The notes under the pieces are model-generated. The model did not search any database, was not told the DNA's origin, and was given only the letters and a program-made list of their open reading frames with translations. 64,000 bases of DNA, taken from positions 1-64,000 of the forward strand of contig JADBYQ010000029.1 of NCBI GenBank assembly GCA_020402945.1, read 5' to 3'. The stretch's first letter is position 1. Each line of letters begins with the position of its first letter. This stretch comes from Cytophagales bacterium (lineage in GTDB: Bacteria > Bacteroidota > Bacteroidia > Cytophagales > Cyclobacteriaceae). This document shows positions 25,372 to 33,469 of the stretch, piece after piece. Position numbers and translations under genes: made by a program.

Positions 25372-26730
25372 CTAAATAATCTCAAAATACCTCTTGTACT
25401 CCCAATCCGTCACCGCTTTCAAATGTTGTCTCCACTCCCACTCGCGTGTTTGGGTAAAGTGTTCTACAAATTGCTCTCCCAAAATTTCTCTAGCCACTAC
25501 TGACTGTTTCATCTTCTGAGTGGCTTCATGAAGATTTCCTGGCAAGACACCATTAGAAAAATCCTTATACCCGTTTCCCACGGTGGCAGGTTGTTCTAAT
25601 CTCAATTTTTTCTTGATTCCGTACAGCCCAGAAGCCAACGCAGCGGCCATCACCAAATACGGATTTACATCCGCACCTATAACTCTCGTCTCTACCCGAC
25701 ATGATTTACTTCCGCTCGCCAGCACACGTAAAGCAACTGTGCGATTATCAATTCCCCACGTCAAAGTGGTGGGTGCCCAGGCGCCTTCTACCAATCGCTT
25801 GTAACTATTGATTGTTGGCGCATACATGGGAAGCAAATGTGGCATACAAAACAATTGCCCCGCGATATAACTCTTCATCGCTTCGCTCATGTGATGCTTG
25901 TCTTTGCCGTCATAAAAAAGATTCTTCTTAGCTGCTTTATTCCACAAACTCTGATGTACATGGCCACCACAGCCTGGAAGAGATTCACTGATCTTAGCCA
26001 TAAAGGTAGCCATGATGCCGTGCTTGTATGCAATCTCTTTTACAGCTGTTTTGAACAATGTCGCGCGATCTGCTGCTTCAATCAAACCTGCATACTGAAT
26101 CGCGGCTTCTAAAACTCCTGGGCCTGTTTCGGTGTGTAGTCCTTCAATAGGCACTCCAAACTTTTTTAGCAAATCAAACAAATCAGAGAAGAATGGGCTT
26201 TCTAAACTGGTTCGCAAAATAGAATACCCAAACATGCCCGGAGTAAGTGGCGTCAGGTTTTTATAATTTTTATCCTGTGCACTTTGAGGTGTTTCTTGAA
26301 AATTAAACCATTCGAACTCTTGCGCAAAGATGGGTGTAAAACCTTCGTGTTTTGAATCGGTATAGACTTTCTTTAATAATTGCCTTGGACAAACAAATGC
26401 CGGATTTCCTTTCGCGTCCATGATCTCTCCCAGAAAAAAAGGAAGATCATTCTCCCAAGGAATTTTTCGAAACGTAGAAAAATCAATTCTCGTAGGTGCA
26501 TCAGGATAACCAGTATGCCATCCAGTATAGGTTCCGTTATCGTACGCTACGTCATTGGCATCCCACCCAAAAGCCACATCACAAAAAGTCGTTGCGCCAT
26601 CTGTGAAAGAAAGGAATTTTTCTGCCGAAATATATTTGCCGCGCAATATGCCGTCAATATCTGCATAAGCAATCTTTACTTTTCCAGAGGGGTGATTTTT
26701 TACAAACTTAAAAATCTCTTGCGTAGTCAT
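25372..26730 (-). CDS. Glutamine-synthetase-like gamma-glutamyl-amine ligase (GlnA4/PuuA-like)
   Basis: A 452-residue protein of the type III-like/PuuA glutamine synthetase group. An upstream TTG (26739) is disfavoured relative to ATG 26730. The N-terminal beta-grasp domain contains AYADIDGILRGKYIS, the metal-site stretch is EFEWFN and TETGPGVLEAAI, and the ATP-site motif GCGGHVHQSLW is present. TLTWGIDNRTVALRV matches the substrate region. Next to an ethanolamine-type permease it is best read as a gamma-glutamyl-ethanolamide synthetase, although gamma-glutamyl-putrescine is an alternative. It overlaps or abuts the permease gene (6-nt gap). Confidence 0.85.
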   Translation of the reverse strand: MTTQEIFKFVKNHPSGKVKIAYADIDGILRGKYISAEKFLSFTDGATTFCDVAFGWDANDVAYDNGTYTGWHTGYPDAPTRIDFSTFRKIPWENDLPFFLGEIMDAKGNPAFVCPRQLLKKVYTDSKHEGFTPIFAQEFEWFNFQETPQSAQDKNYKNLTPLTPGMFGYSILRTSLESPFFSDLFDLLKKFGVPIEGLHTETGPGVLEAAIQYAGLIEAADRATLFKTAVKEIAYKHGIMATFMAKISESLPGCGGHVHQSLWNKAAKKNLFYDGKDKHHMSEAMKSYIAGQLFCMPHLLPMYAPTINSYKRLVEGAWAPTTLTWGIDNRTVALRVLASGSKSCRVETRVIGADVNPYLVMAAALASGLYGIKKKLRLEQPATVGNGYKDFSNGVLPGNLHEATQKMKQSVVAREILGEQFVEHFTQTREWEWRQHLKAVTDWEYKRYFEII

Positions 26731-26735
26731 GGCTT

Positions 26736-28043
26736 TCAAGAATTTTTGGAATTCCAGGCTTTAAAGATGCCATAACTTACTCCAATAATCAAAAAATAAA
26801 GGCCTGCTAACTCCAAATTAAAAATCGCCATTGCCACAAAAGAAAATGACGCAATGCCAAGGGCCACCAAAGGAAAAATGGGATAAAAAGGGACACGAAA
26901 AGGCCTGACCAGATGTGGTTCTTTCTTACGGAGCTGAATTAATGATAACATAGAGATATTATACAAAGTCAACGCACCAAATACAGCAACTGTGATTATC
27001 TCACCAGTCTTGCCAGTCAACAATGCCAATATGCCCAACCCCATATTTACAAGCAATGCATTGGCTGGTGTTTTAAACTTTCTATGAACCTTGCCTAAGA
27101 ATGATGGAGCATACCCAACTCGGCCAAATTCATAAGTCGACCGACCCGCTGCCAACATCAATCCATGAAAAGAAGCAATCAAACCAAAAATACCAACGAT
27201 TAGTAAAAATCGAAAATTCAAAGAATTGGCATCAACTACTTGCGCTAAAGCCAACGGCAAAGGTGAATCCGAAACCGTTCCGTTCGATTTAAAAACAATG
27301 GCTTCCCAACCGGCCACCCCGATTGAGCTAACAAATGTGACAATACACAAAATGACGAGTGTTGCTATTGCTGATCCAAACCCAACAAGAATTGTGCGCT
27401 TTGGATCAATGGCTTCCTCTGCCAAATTAGCGACTCCCTCAATTCCTAAAAAAAACCAAATCGCAAAAGGAATAGCCGAGAGCACACCTGCATAACCAAA
27501 TGGAAATGCATTCTGTTGCAAATGGCTAAGTTGAAATTTCGGGACTGTAAGCCCTGCAAAAAACAGCAACCCCATTACCGCAAGAATGGTAATCACCAAT
27601 TCAAAAGTAGCAGCCACTTTTACGCCTGAAATATTCAACGCAACAAAAATGAAGTAGGCAAGAATGGAGAAGAGTAAAACCGATATATCAGGAAAGAAAA
27701 TATTTCCATATGAACCGATGGCAAACGCAATAGCCGGTGGTGCAAAAATGAATTCGATGTTCTGTGCCATGCCTGTAATGAATCCAACATCTTTTCCAAA
27801 AGCACGATTGGCATAGTCAAAAGCTCCTCCTGACTTGGGGATGGCACAAGCCAATTCCGTGTAACTAAATGTAAATGTGATATAGAGAATGATGATAAAG
27901 AAAATGGCGATCGCGAGCCCAAGCGTTCCACCTTTCTCCAAACCTAAATTCCACCCAAAATAGTTTCCGGAAATAACGTAGCCAACGCCTAAGCCCCACA
28001 CCATCGCTGGCGTGAGTGAACGTTTGAGGTGAGGTTGTGACAT
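26736..28043 (-). CDS. APC-superfamily permease, ethanolamine-permease-like
   Basis: A 435-residue transporter from ATG 28043 (an in-frame TTG at 28082 is possible) with about twelve helices. The N-terminal LKRSLTPAMVWGLGVGYVISGNYFGWNLGLEKGGTLG, ELACAIPKSGGAFDYANRAFG and GMAQNIEFIFAPPAIAFAIG match, to my memory, ethanolamine permeases more closely than the putrescine importer PuuP. It is the first gene of the degradation block, 65 nt after the DUF5522 gene. A near-consensus promoter (-33 TTTTTG, 19 nt, TAATTTGG) lies just upstream. Confidence 0.8.
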   Translation of the reverse strand: MSQPHLKRSLTPAMVWGLGVGYVISGNYFGWNLGLEKGGTLGLAIAIFFIIILYITFTFSYTELACAIPKSGGAFDYANRAFGKDVGFITGMAQNIEFIFAPPAIAFAIGSYGNIFFPDISVLLFSILAYFIFVALNISGVKVAATFELVITILAVMGLLFFAGLTVPKFQLSHLQQNAFPFGYAGVLSAIPFAIWFFLGIEGVANLAEEAIDPKRTILVGFGSAIATLVILCIVTFVSSIGVAGWEAIVFKSNGTVSDSPLPLALAQVVDANSLNFRFLLIVGIFGLIASFHGLMLAAGRSTYEFGRVGYAPSFLGKVHRKFKTPANALLVNMGLGILALLTGKTGEIITVAVFGALTLYNISMLSLIQLRKKEPHLVRPFRVPFYPIFPLVALGIASFSFVAMAIFNLELAGLYFLIIGVSYGIFKAWNSKNS

Positions 28044-28108
28044 GAAAGGCTTTGGGTAAAAGAGTTCAACCAAATTAGCCAAAAATTCACAGGCATCAAA
28101 AACGAAGG

Positions 28109-28297
28109 CTATTTACTCTTTTTGTTTTTAAATCCGTTTGGACAATGGCGACAACCACTTTGACAGCAGTAGCCTCTTTTGAGATGAAAGGCTTCCGTAA
28201 AAACCATAAAACCGTTTTCCGCATAGAAATCTGGCGACTCATTCTTTTCAGAACCAGCGATCGCGTCCACTTTCGGATCAATTAGTCTCTTTGCCAC
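28109..28297 (-). CDS. DUF5522 small cysteine-rich protein
   Basis: A 62-residue protein ending in FHLKRGYCCQSGCRHCPNGF, the signature of DUF5522, a small Bacteroidota family with four cysteines and a His likely to bind metal or an Fe-S cluster. Its start is 3 nt after the stop of the TonB receptor gene, so the two are almost certainly co-transcribed. No function is established. Confidence 0.85.
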   Translation of the reverse strand: MAKRLIDPKVDAIAGSEKNESPDFYAENGFMVFTEAFHLKRGYCCQSGCRHCPNGFKNKKSK

Positions 28298-28300
28298 CTG

Positions 28301-30169
28301 TCAAAAATTATACTTCACCCCAACTACATAATTTCTTTCTTGGGTAGTAAAGCCGCAAACGCCAATAAACTTTTCATTTAACAGATTATTAATTAATCCA
28401 TAGATCGAAAATTTTCTATCAAACAATTCCTGCGAAGCAGAAAAATTGATTAGGTCATAAGCATTTAGCTTTACTTCGCTAGCCATAAAATTTTCATCGT
28501 AATATAAGTCAGTTCGTGCGCTTGTATGCAAATAAGTGGCTGTGAGAAGCGTGCCCTTGCCGACCCGATAGGTCGCACCTGCACCCCACTTTTCTTTGGG
28601 TATGCGGTAGAAAGACTTCTCATTGTCGCTGCTTTGGCTGGTATAGTCTGCACGAAAGCTGAGTACGTTACTAAAATGATAAGCAGCATCCACAGTAACA
28701 CCGCTCACTTTCCGGGTAGCGGCCAGATTTTCATAACGGGTAATGTAGCCGATCGTGTTTTGTTCATTTCGAAGAAAATTAACAGCACTGATGGAAAACT
28801 GGTTATTAGCAAAGCTCACTCCATATTCGTAGTTGACATTCTCTTCAGGTTTTAAATTTCTATTGCCAAAAGGCGAATACAGTTGATATAAACTTGGTGT
28901 AACAAACGAAGACGAAACCGAGCCGAAAAATTTAAGTTTTGAATCCGCAGCAATATTTACAGTCCAGGATGGATTCAGATTATACAACAACTTGCTCCCG
29001 TATTCGCTGTGTGTATTCAATCGGGTGCCAACGTGTAGTTGCAATCCTTTTTCGAAATCTAAAAATAAAGAAGTGTAAGGATCAACAATGATAAACCGGG
29101 TCGTGTCGATTGTGCTCACATTCTTCTCTCCGAATTTTAGTTGTTGAAAACTAACCCCACTCAATAGTTTGACATAACCACTTAGCTGATGGGTATGAAT
29201 TACTTCGGTAAAAAAATTACTCCCATCGTAAGCGGTCGGATACAAACTGGTAAATTCTCGGTTGTTACTCAGCTGTTGGGCTGTTAATTGTACACTTCCG
29301 TTGGTGTAGGTATAATACCCTTTGAAACCAACACGGATTTGTGATTGCACCAGACTATTGCTTGCATCTTGAAAGGCTCCATCATCATACTTCGCATCCA
29401 GCCAATCGGTGCCGCCAAAAATATCCAGTTTAAATTTTGGACTGAATTGGTAGCCCACTTTTAAAAATCCGTTTCTTCGGGTTATTCCATCTTTATCAAA
29501 ATTACCAGCACCATTTTTTTCAGTAGCAGCAGAAAAACCTTCTGATGAAAAGTTGTTGGCGAGCACTTGAAAAGTAAGCTTATCAGCCTTTCCATTCAAG
29601 TTCAAATTTTGCCCAAAGCTATTCCAACTTCCTGCATTCAAATCAATACTCCCATGCAATCCCGCTTTATCCGCATTTTTTGTTTGTATGTTAATAACTG
29701 ACGCTGCCGCACCCGATCCATAAAGCGTACTCAATCCACCTTGCAACACCTCCACATTTTTTAATTGATCGGTGGCTATGTAACGTAAATCATAAAACGC
29801 ATCAATGCCAGAAGGGTCATTCATAGGTATACCATCTACTAAAATCAACGTTTGCCGATTGCGCGCACCTCGCACATAGTAGTTAAGGTTAGATCCGGGC
29901 GTCCCAAAATTTCCATCCACTTGTATGCCAGCAAGGTTGTTGAGCAGATCAGAAAAATTTCTTCCCGGCTGTTCTCGTAGTTGCTGTTCACTTAAGCGCA
30001 AAATAAACTTGCCTGATTTTTCGATGGGCAAATCAAACTTAGTTCCAGTTACCACCACTTCCTGCAAAGTGCGCACGGAATCTTGCGCTTGCTGGGCAGT
30101 TGTTTTACTTGGCGCCAGCCACCAAAGGACAATTAGAGTGATTGCCCAGACTCTTTTTTCTTTCTTCAT
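28301..30169 (-). CDS. btuB: TonB-dependent outer-membrane receptor, cobalamin-type (BtuB-like)
   Basis: A 622-residue receptor: signal peptide (LIVLWWLAPSKTTAQ), TonB-box-like region, plug domain (LREQPGRNFSDLLNNLAGIQVDGN, LILVDGIPMNDPSG, VEVLQGGLSTLYGSGAAASVINI), then a 22-strand-like barrel ending in NYVVGVKYNF with terminal Phe. The assignment to cobalamin uptake rests on the cobalamin riboswitch directly upstream and the periplasmic-binding lipoprotein encoded divergently. It heads a minus-strand run that continues with DUF5522 and the permease. Confidence 0.85.
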   Translation of the reverse strand: MKKEKRVWAITLIVLWWLAPSKTTAQQAQDSVRTLQEVVVTGTKFDLPIEKSGKFILRLSEQQLREQPGRNFSDLLNNLAGIQVDGNFGTPGSNLNYYVRGARNRQTLILVDGIPMNDPSGIDAFYDLRYIATDQLKNVEVLQGGLSTLYGSGAAASVINIQTKNADKAGLHGSIDLNAGSWNSFGQNLNLNGKADKLTFQVLANNFSSEGFSAATEKNGAGNFDKDGITRRNGFLKVGYQFSPKFKLDIFGGTDWLDAKYDDGAFQDASNSLVQSQIRVGFKGYYTYTNGSVQLTAQQLSNNREFTSLYPTAYDGSNFFTEVIHTHQLSGYVKLLSGVSFQQLKFGEKNVSTIDTTRFIIVDPYTSLFLDFEKGLQLHVGTRLNTHSEYGSKLLYNLNPSWTVNIAADSKLKFFGSVSSSFVTPSLYQLYSPFGNRNLKPEENVNYEYGVSFANNQFSISAVNFLRNEQNTIGYITRYENLAATRKVSGVTVDAAYHFSNVLSFRADYTSQSSDNEKSFYRIPKEKWGAGATYRVGKGTLLTATYLHTSARTDLYYDENFMASEVKLNAYDLINFSASQELFDRKFSIYGLINNLLNEKFIGVCGFTTQERNYVVGVKYNF

Positions 30170-30314
30170 TTTTAAAAAAGTTTAAAGGTTTGAAAAAAGA
30201 ATAAAAGGCTGAAAATGAAACGATGAAAATGCACTGATAGGAACCTGCAGAATCCTGACACTACATTCTTCAAATGAATCACAGTCGCTTTTTACCCGAA
30301 GCACTGATATTAAT

Positions 30315-30475
30315 TGCATTTCGGCAGGTCTCCTGGCTCTCCACATTCGCTAACGCCTTCCCATCCGCCTAAGGCGGACAGTGGCTTAGATAGTTAGTTC
30401 ATTACGTGGACTACAGTTGCGGGAACAGCCCCCGAATCGAACGGGGTTCCCTTTTAATCTTCTGATGATGTAACT
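30315..30475 (-). promoter_or_regulatory. Cobalamin riboswitch
   Basis: Reading the minus strand: AAAAGGGAACCCCGTTCGAT, then GGGGGCTGTTCCCGCAACTG, GCCACTG (followed by a small stem CCGCC/GGCGG), GGGAAGGCG and the B12-box GAGCCAGGAGACCTGCCG. These are the ordered conserved elements of the adenosyl/methylcobalamin aptamer. It lies about 150 nt before the TonB receptor start, between a TATGTTTG promoter and the gene, so binding of B12 is expected to reduce expression of btuB and any read-through genes. Confidence 0.93.
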
Positions 30476-30500
30476 CAACAGAAAAACCGCAATACGGGCG

Positions 30501-30508
30501 CAAACATA
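30501..30508 (-). promoter_or_regulatory. Putative -7 element (TATGTTTG) of the cobalamin riboswitch transcript
   Basis: TATGTTTG on the minus strand fits TAnnTTTG and sits 30-40 nt before the first conserved riboswitch block. Confidence 0.5.
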
Positions 30509-30530
30509 ATAAATTCTGTAAACTTGTGGG

Positions 30531-31691
30531 ATGAAAACAGATTTTAGATTTGCGATTTTAGATTTTAGATTGGTGTTTACCTTGTGGTTTGCAGTTGGCA
30601 GTCTGCTTTCATGTAACAGCAAAAAAGACTCGGCTACAAATTCAGAAAATACTTCAGTTGCAAAATATGCCGTTGGTTTTAAAGTAACCCTTGTTGGCAA
30701 TTCTAAATTGGTTGAAGTCAAGCAACCTTACCAAAACGCGACTTCAGGCTATCAGTACTTATTAGTTCCAACAGGTGAAGAACCACCAACACATGATGAA
30801 ACAACACAAGTAATTACTGTGCCCGTAGAAAATATAGTATGCACCTCCACGACCCACATTCCCTTGCTCGACTATATCAACGAAACAGAAAAACTCATTG
30901 GCTTTCCCACCACGGACTATATCAGTTCAGAGAAAATGAGAAAAAGAATTGATGCAGGCTTGGTAAAAGACCTGGGCATCGACAAAGGCATGAACATTGA
31001 AATGCTCTATACACTCAAACCTTCACTTGTCATGGCTTACACCATGACCAAAGATTTAGGTCAACTTAAAAAAATCCAGGAGCTGGGCACCCCTGTAGTG
31101 ATCAACGCGGAGTATTTAGAAAAACATCCGCTCGGACGTGCGGAGTGGATCAAGTTCATGGCGCTCTTCTTCGGCAAAGAAAAAGAAGCTGATTCTGTTT
31201 TTGCTGAAATCGAAAAAGAATATTTGAGCACGCAGCAATTAGTGAACGAAGTAAAAACCAAACCAACCGTACTCAGCGGCATTGTGTATGGAGATGCCTG
31301 GTTCATGCCCGGTGGCCAAAACTACGCTGCCAAACTACTGAAAGATGCAGGCTGCGAATACTTGTGGGCGTCCGATTCGACCAGCGGTTTTTTGCAATTG
31401 AGTGTTGAATCTGTCTATGCCAGAGCAAAAGAGGCAGACCTTTGGATTGGAGTTGGTTCTTTCAAAAAATTAGAAGAAATCAAAGCAACAGAAGAACGAT
31501 ACGCGTTATTCAAGCCCTTCAAAGAACAGCAAGTCTATTCATATGACGCTCGAAAAGGCGCCAAGGGAGGTAGCGAGTTTTTAGAACTCGGCTACCTGCG
31601 CCCCGATTTAATTTTGAAAGACTTAGTGAAAATTGCACACCCAGAACTAATGCCTAGTTATGATTTGTTCTTCCACAAAAAATTGAACTGA
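30531..31691 (+). CDS. Periplasmic binding lipoprotein, BtuF-like
   Basis: A 386-residue protein with a lipobox (GSLLSC, Cys28) and a BtuF/FhuD-type two-lobed binding domain: TTHIPLLDYINETEKLIGFP, MNIEMLYTLKPSLVMAYTM, ELGTPVVINAEYLEKHPLGRAEWIKFMALFFG, and the terminal GYLRPDLILKDLVKI. The divergent cobalamin riboswitch and receptor suggest corrinoid binding, although related proteins bind heme or siderophores. The N-terminal codons 3-14 are encoded by a direct repeat (GATTTTAGAT motif) typical of non-coding DNA, so the true start might be further in. Permease and ATPase genes are not nearby. Confidence 0.78.
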   Translation: MKTDFRFAILDFRLVFTLWFAVGSLLSCNSKKDSATNSENTSVAKYAVGFKVTLVGNSKLVEVKQPYQNATSGYQYLLVPTGEEPPTHDETTQVITVPVENIVCTSTTHIPLLDYINETEKLIGFPTTDYISSEKMRKRIDAGLVKDLGIDKGMNIEMLYTLKPSLVMAYTMTKDLGQLKKIQELGTPVVINAEYLEKHPLGRAEWIKFMALFFGKEKEADSVFAEIEKEYLSTQQLVNEVKTKPTVLSGIVYGDAWFMPGGQNYAAKLLKDAGCEYLWASDSTSGFLQLSVESVYARAKEADLWIGVGSFKKLEEIKATEERYALFKPFKEQQVYSYDARKGAKGGSEFLELGYLRPDLILKDLVKIAHPELMPSYDLFFHKKLN

Positions 31692-31745
31692 GCTTTTTCC
31701 ACTAAGGTTTCACCATCAAAAGCTCCCAATCTATCATTTCAGAAC

Positions 31746-31797
31746 ATTTGACAAATTCGGAATCAGATTCCGGATTTGTCAAATTTCATTATCTTTG
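31746..31797 (+). promoter_or_regulatory. 39-bp palindrome plus TATCTTTG promoter before the second ATPase
   Basis: Arms of 19 nt (ATTTGACAAATTCGGAATC and GATTCCGGATTTGTCAAAT) surround a single A at 31765, with one mismatch. Five nt further, TATCTTTG (31790-31797) matches TAnnTTTG and ends 3 nt before the ATG at 31801, predicting a nearly leaderless mRNA. The palindrome covers the position of the -33 element, so a bound dimer would block the promoter. A copy of the same palindrome lies just after the gene (32969-33001). Confidence 0.7.
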
Positions 31798-31800
31798 CCT

Positions 31801-32964
31801 ATGGTCATTCGAGACGCCTCTACCAAGCTCCTTCAACTGGCAAAAAAATTTCCGGTTGTTGGCCTATTAGGCCCACGCCAATCCGGTAAAACCACCTTGG
31901 CAAAAGATTTATTTAGCAAGAAGCCCTACGTGAGTTTTGAAAATCAGGATACTGTATTACTTGCCCTCAACGACCCTCGTGCGTTTTTAAAACAATACAA
32001 AAACGGAGCGGTGTTTGACGAAATACAGCGCGCACCCCAATTGTTGTCCTACCTACAAGAATTAGTGGACAGCCATACTAAAAAATCAAACTTGTTCGTG
32101 ATAACGGGCTCACAAAACCTCCTCCTGTTGGAAAACATCTCTCAAACGTTGGCTGGGAGGATAGCCTTTATCCAACTACTGCCATTTAGCATTGCTGAAT
32201 TAGCAAAAACTTCTTTCAAAAAACAAGCACTTGATAGCTTCATTTTGAAAGGTGGTTATCCACGGGTCTACCAGCAGCGCATTGCGCCACGCGACTATTA
32301 CCCCAATTACTTGCTTACCTATGTAGAACGGGACGTACGCCAAATAAAAAACATCAGCAACTTAGGACTCTTTCAGCGCTTCCTTAAAGTCTGTGCCACG
32401 CGCGTGGGGCAACAGATCAATTATTCTTCTATGGCCAATGACTGTGGTATTGACCAAAAAACAGTACTGAACTGGCTAGGCATCTTAGAGGCGAGCTTCA
32501 TTGCAATTCGATTGCAACCGTTTTATAAAAACCTTGGCAAACGCTTACTGCAAATGCCCAAACTTTACTTTTATGACACAGGGCTTTGTTGCTCGCTGCT
32601 CGAAATTGAAAATGAAAAGCACTTGGCAAACCATCCGCTACGAGGAGCGTTACTAGAGAACCTGATCCTTCTTGAATTGCTGAAAGGTCGGCTTAATCAA
32701 GGCTTACGAAGTAATTTGTTCTACTGGCGCGATCGCACAGGCAACGAAATTGATATATTGATCGATCAACCGAGTGGCGCCATTCCCGTTGAGGTTAAAT
32801 CGGCATCCACTTTTAACTCAGATTTTCTGAAAGGAATCAACTACTGGCAAAAAATCAATCCCAAAGTAAAAACTAGTTATCTTGTTTTTACTGGCAAAGA
32901 CGGGGAAACGGACAGAACCAAGATTCTGAATTGGCGGAATTTGGATAAAATAAAGTCGAAATAA
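31801..32964 (+). CDS. AAA_14/DUF4143 ATPase with PD-(D/E)xK-like C-terminus
   Basis: A 387-residue protein from ATG 31801 (a TTG at 31795 lies inside the promoter). Walker A is GPRQSGKTT (24-32), Walker B AVFDEIQRAP (70-79), sensor FVITGSQN. A winged-helix-like segment covers about 200-245. The DUF4143 part ends with GNEIDIL and IPVEVKSAS; Glu316/Asp318, Glu331 and Lys333 fit a PD-(D/E)xK nuclease-like core. The gene is bracketed by two near-identical palindromes and stands alone. Family members are abundant, but their cellular role is not known. Confidence 0.85.
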   Translation: MVIRDASTKLLQLAKKFPVVGLLGPRQSGKTTLAKDLFSKKPYVSFENQDTVLLALNDPRAFLKQYKNGAVFDEIQRAPQLLSYLQELVDSHTKKSNLFVITGSQNLLLLENISQTLAGRIAFIQLLPFSIAELAKTSFKKQALDSFILKGGYPRVYQQRIAPRDYYPNYLLTYVERDVRQIKNISNLGLFQRFLKVCATRVGQQINYSSMANDCGIDQKTVLNWLGILEASFIAIRLQPFYKNLGKRLLQMPKLYFYDTGLCCSLLEIENEKHLANHPLRGALLENLILLELLKGRLNQGLRSNLFYWRDRTGNEIDILIDQPSGAIPVEVKSASTFNSDFLKGINYWQKINPKVKTSYLVFTGKDGETDRTKILNWRNLDKIKSK

Positions 32965-32968
32965 AAAA

Positions 32969-33001
32969 TGACAAATCCGGAATCAGATTCCGGATTTGTC
33001 A
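32969..33001. repeat. Second copy of the palindrome, downstream of the ATPase
   Basis: TGACAAATCCGGAATC (32969-32984), a central A, and GATTCCGGATTTGTCA (32986-33001) form a perfect palindrome with 16-bp arms. Together with the following AAT it repeats the upstream copy (31749-31784) over 36 nt with one difference. It begins 4 nt after the ATPase stop codon and lies 12 nt from the stop of a small convergent ORF. It lacks a U-run. Confidence 0.8.
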
Positions 33002-33013
33002 AATGTTCTTGTC

Positions 33014-33163
33014 TCATTTTTTCTTCAAATACACATTTCCATACTTTAACTCAAAGCGATATCCCGGGTCATTGCCAAGTTGAACGGTGAAGAGCGCATA
33101 AAAATCTTCATCTTTCCTGCGCGAAAACGGATGGTGAAAATTAGAGTAGATTTGAAAAGTCAT
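33014..33163 (-). CDS. Small hypothetical protein (49 residues)
   Basis: The minus strand from ATG 33161-33163 encodes 49 residues starting MTFQIYSNFHHPFSRRKDED and ending KYGNVYLKKK. The composition looks like real protein (mixed charged and aromatic residues), and the ORF ends right beside the palindrome after the ATPase. I recognise no family; it could be a fragment of a decayed gene. Confidence 0.4.
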   Translation of the reverse strand: MTFQIYSNFHHPFSRRKDEDFYALFTVQLGNDPGYRFELKYGNVYLKKK

Positions 33164-33183
33164 ATTATGGAACCAGAAATTTT

Positions 33184-33433
33184 ATTCTAAAACTGAAAAA
33201 ATTAGCAATATCCATCACATCCGTCATCTCAAGTTTCTGTTTCGGCAGGCGGTGGGCGAAACCGACAGACAGGAAATACCCTAATTCGAGGCCTGAGTTT
33301 CAAAAGAGGATATTGCCTCGTCTAAATTTCCACGCTACGAAACAGCAAAGTCAACCCGAAAACCCTGATTGCAAGCGCTAGCGTTCAAAAGTGAATAGCT
33401 CGAATTTAGTATTGGAATTTTCAGTTTCAGAAT
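33184..33433. repeat. Non-coding stretch with imperfect inverted ends
   Basis: ATTCTAAAACTGAAAAAATT at 33184 and its near-inverse, ending TTTTCAGTTTCAGAAT at 33433, bound about 250 bp of non-coding DNA with words common in Bacteroidota intergenic repeats. Inverted ends match only in part, so assignment as a mobile repeat is tentative. Confidence 0.3.
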
Positions 33434-33469
33434 TATTGCAATTTAAATAAAAAATAATACCTTCAAGTT

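Noticed and set aside
20892-28043. Putrescine (Puu) pathway as the primary reading of the operon
   Set aside because: No PuuB amine oxidase is present, and an alcohol dehydrogenase plus an ethanolamine-type permease are; kept only as an alternative.
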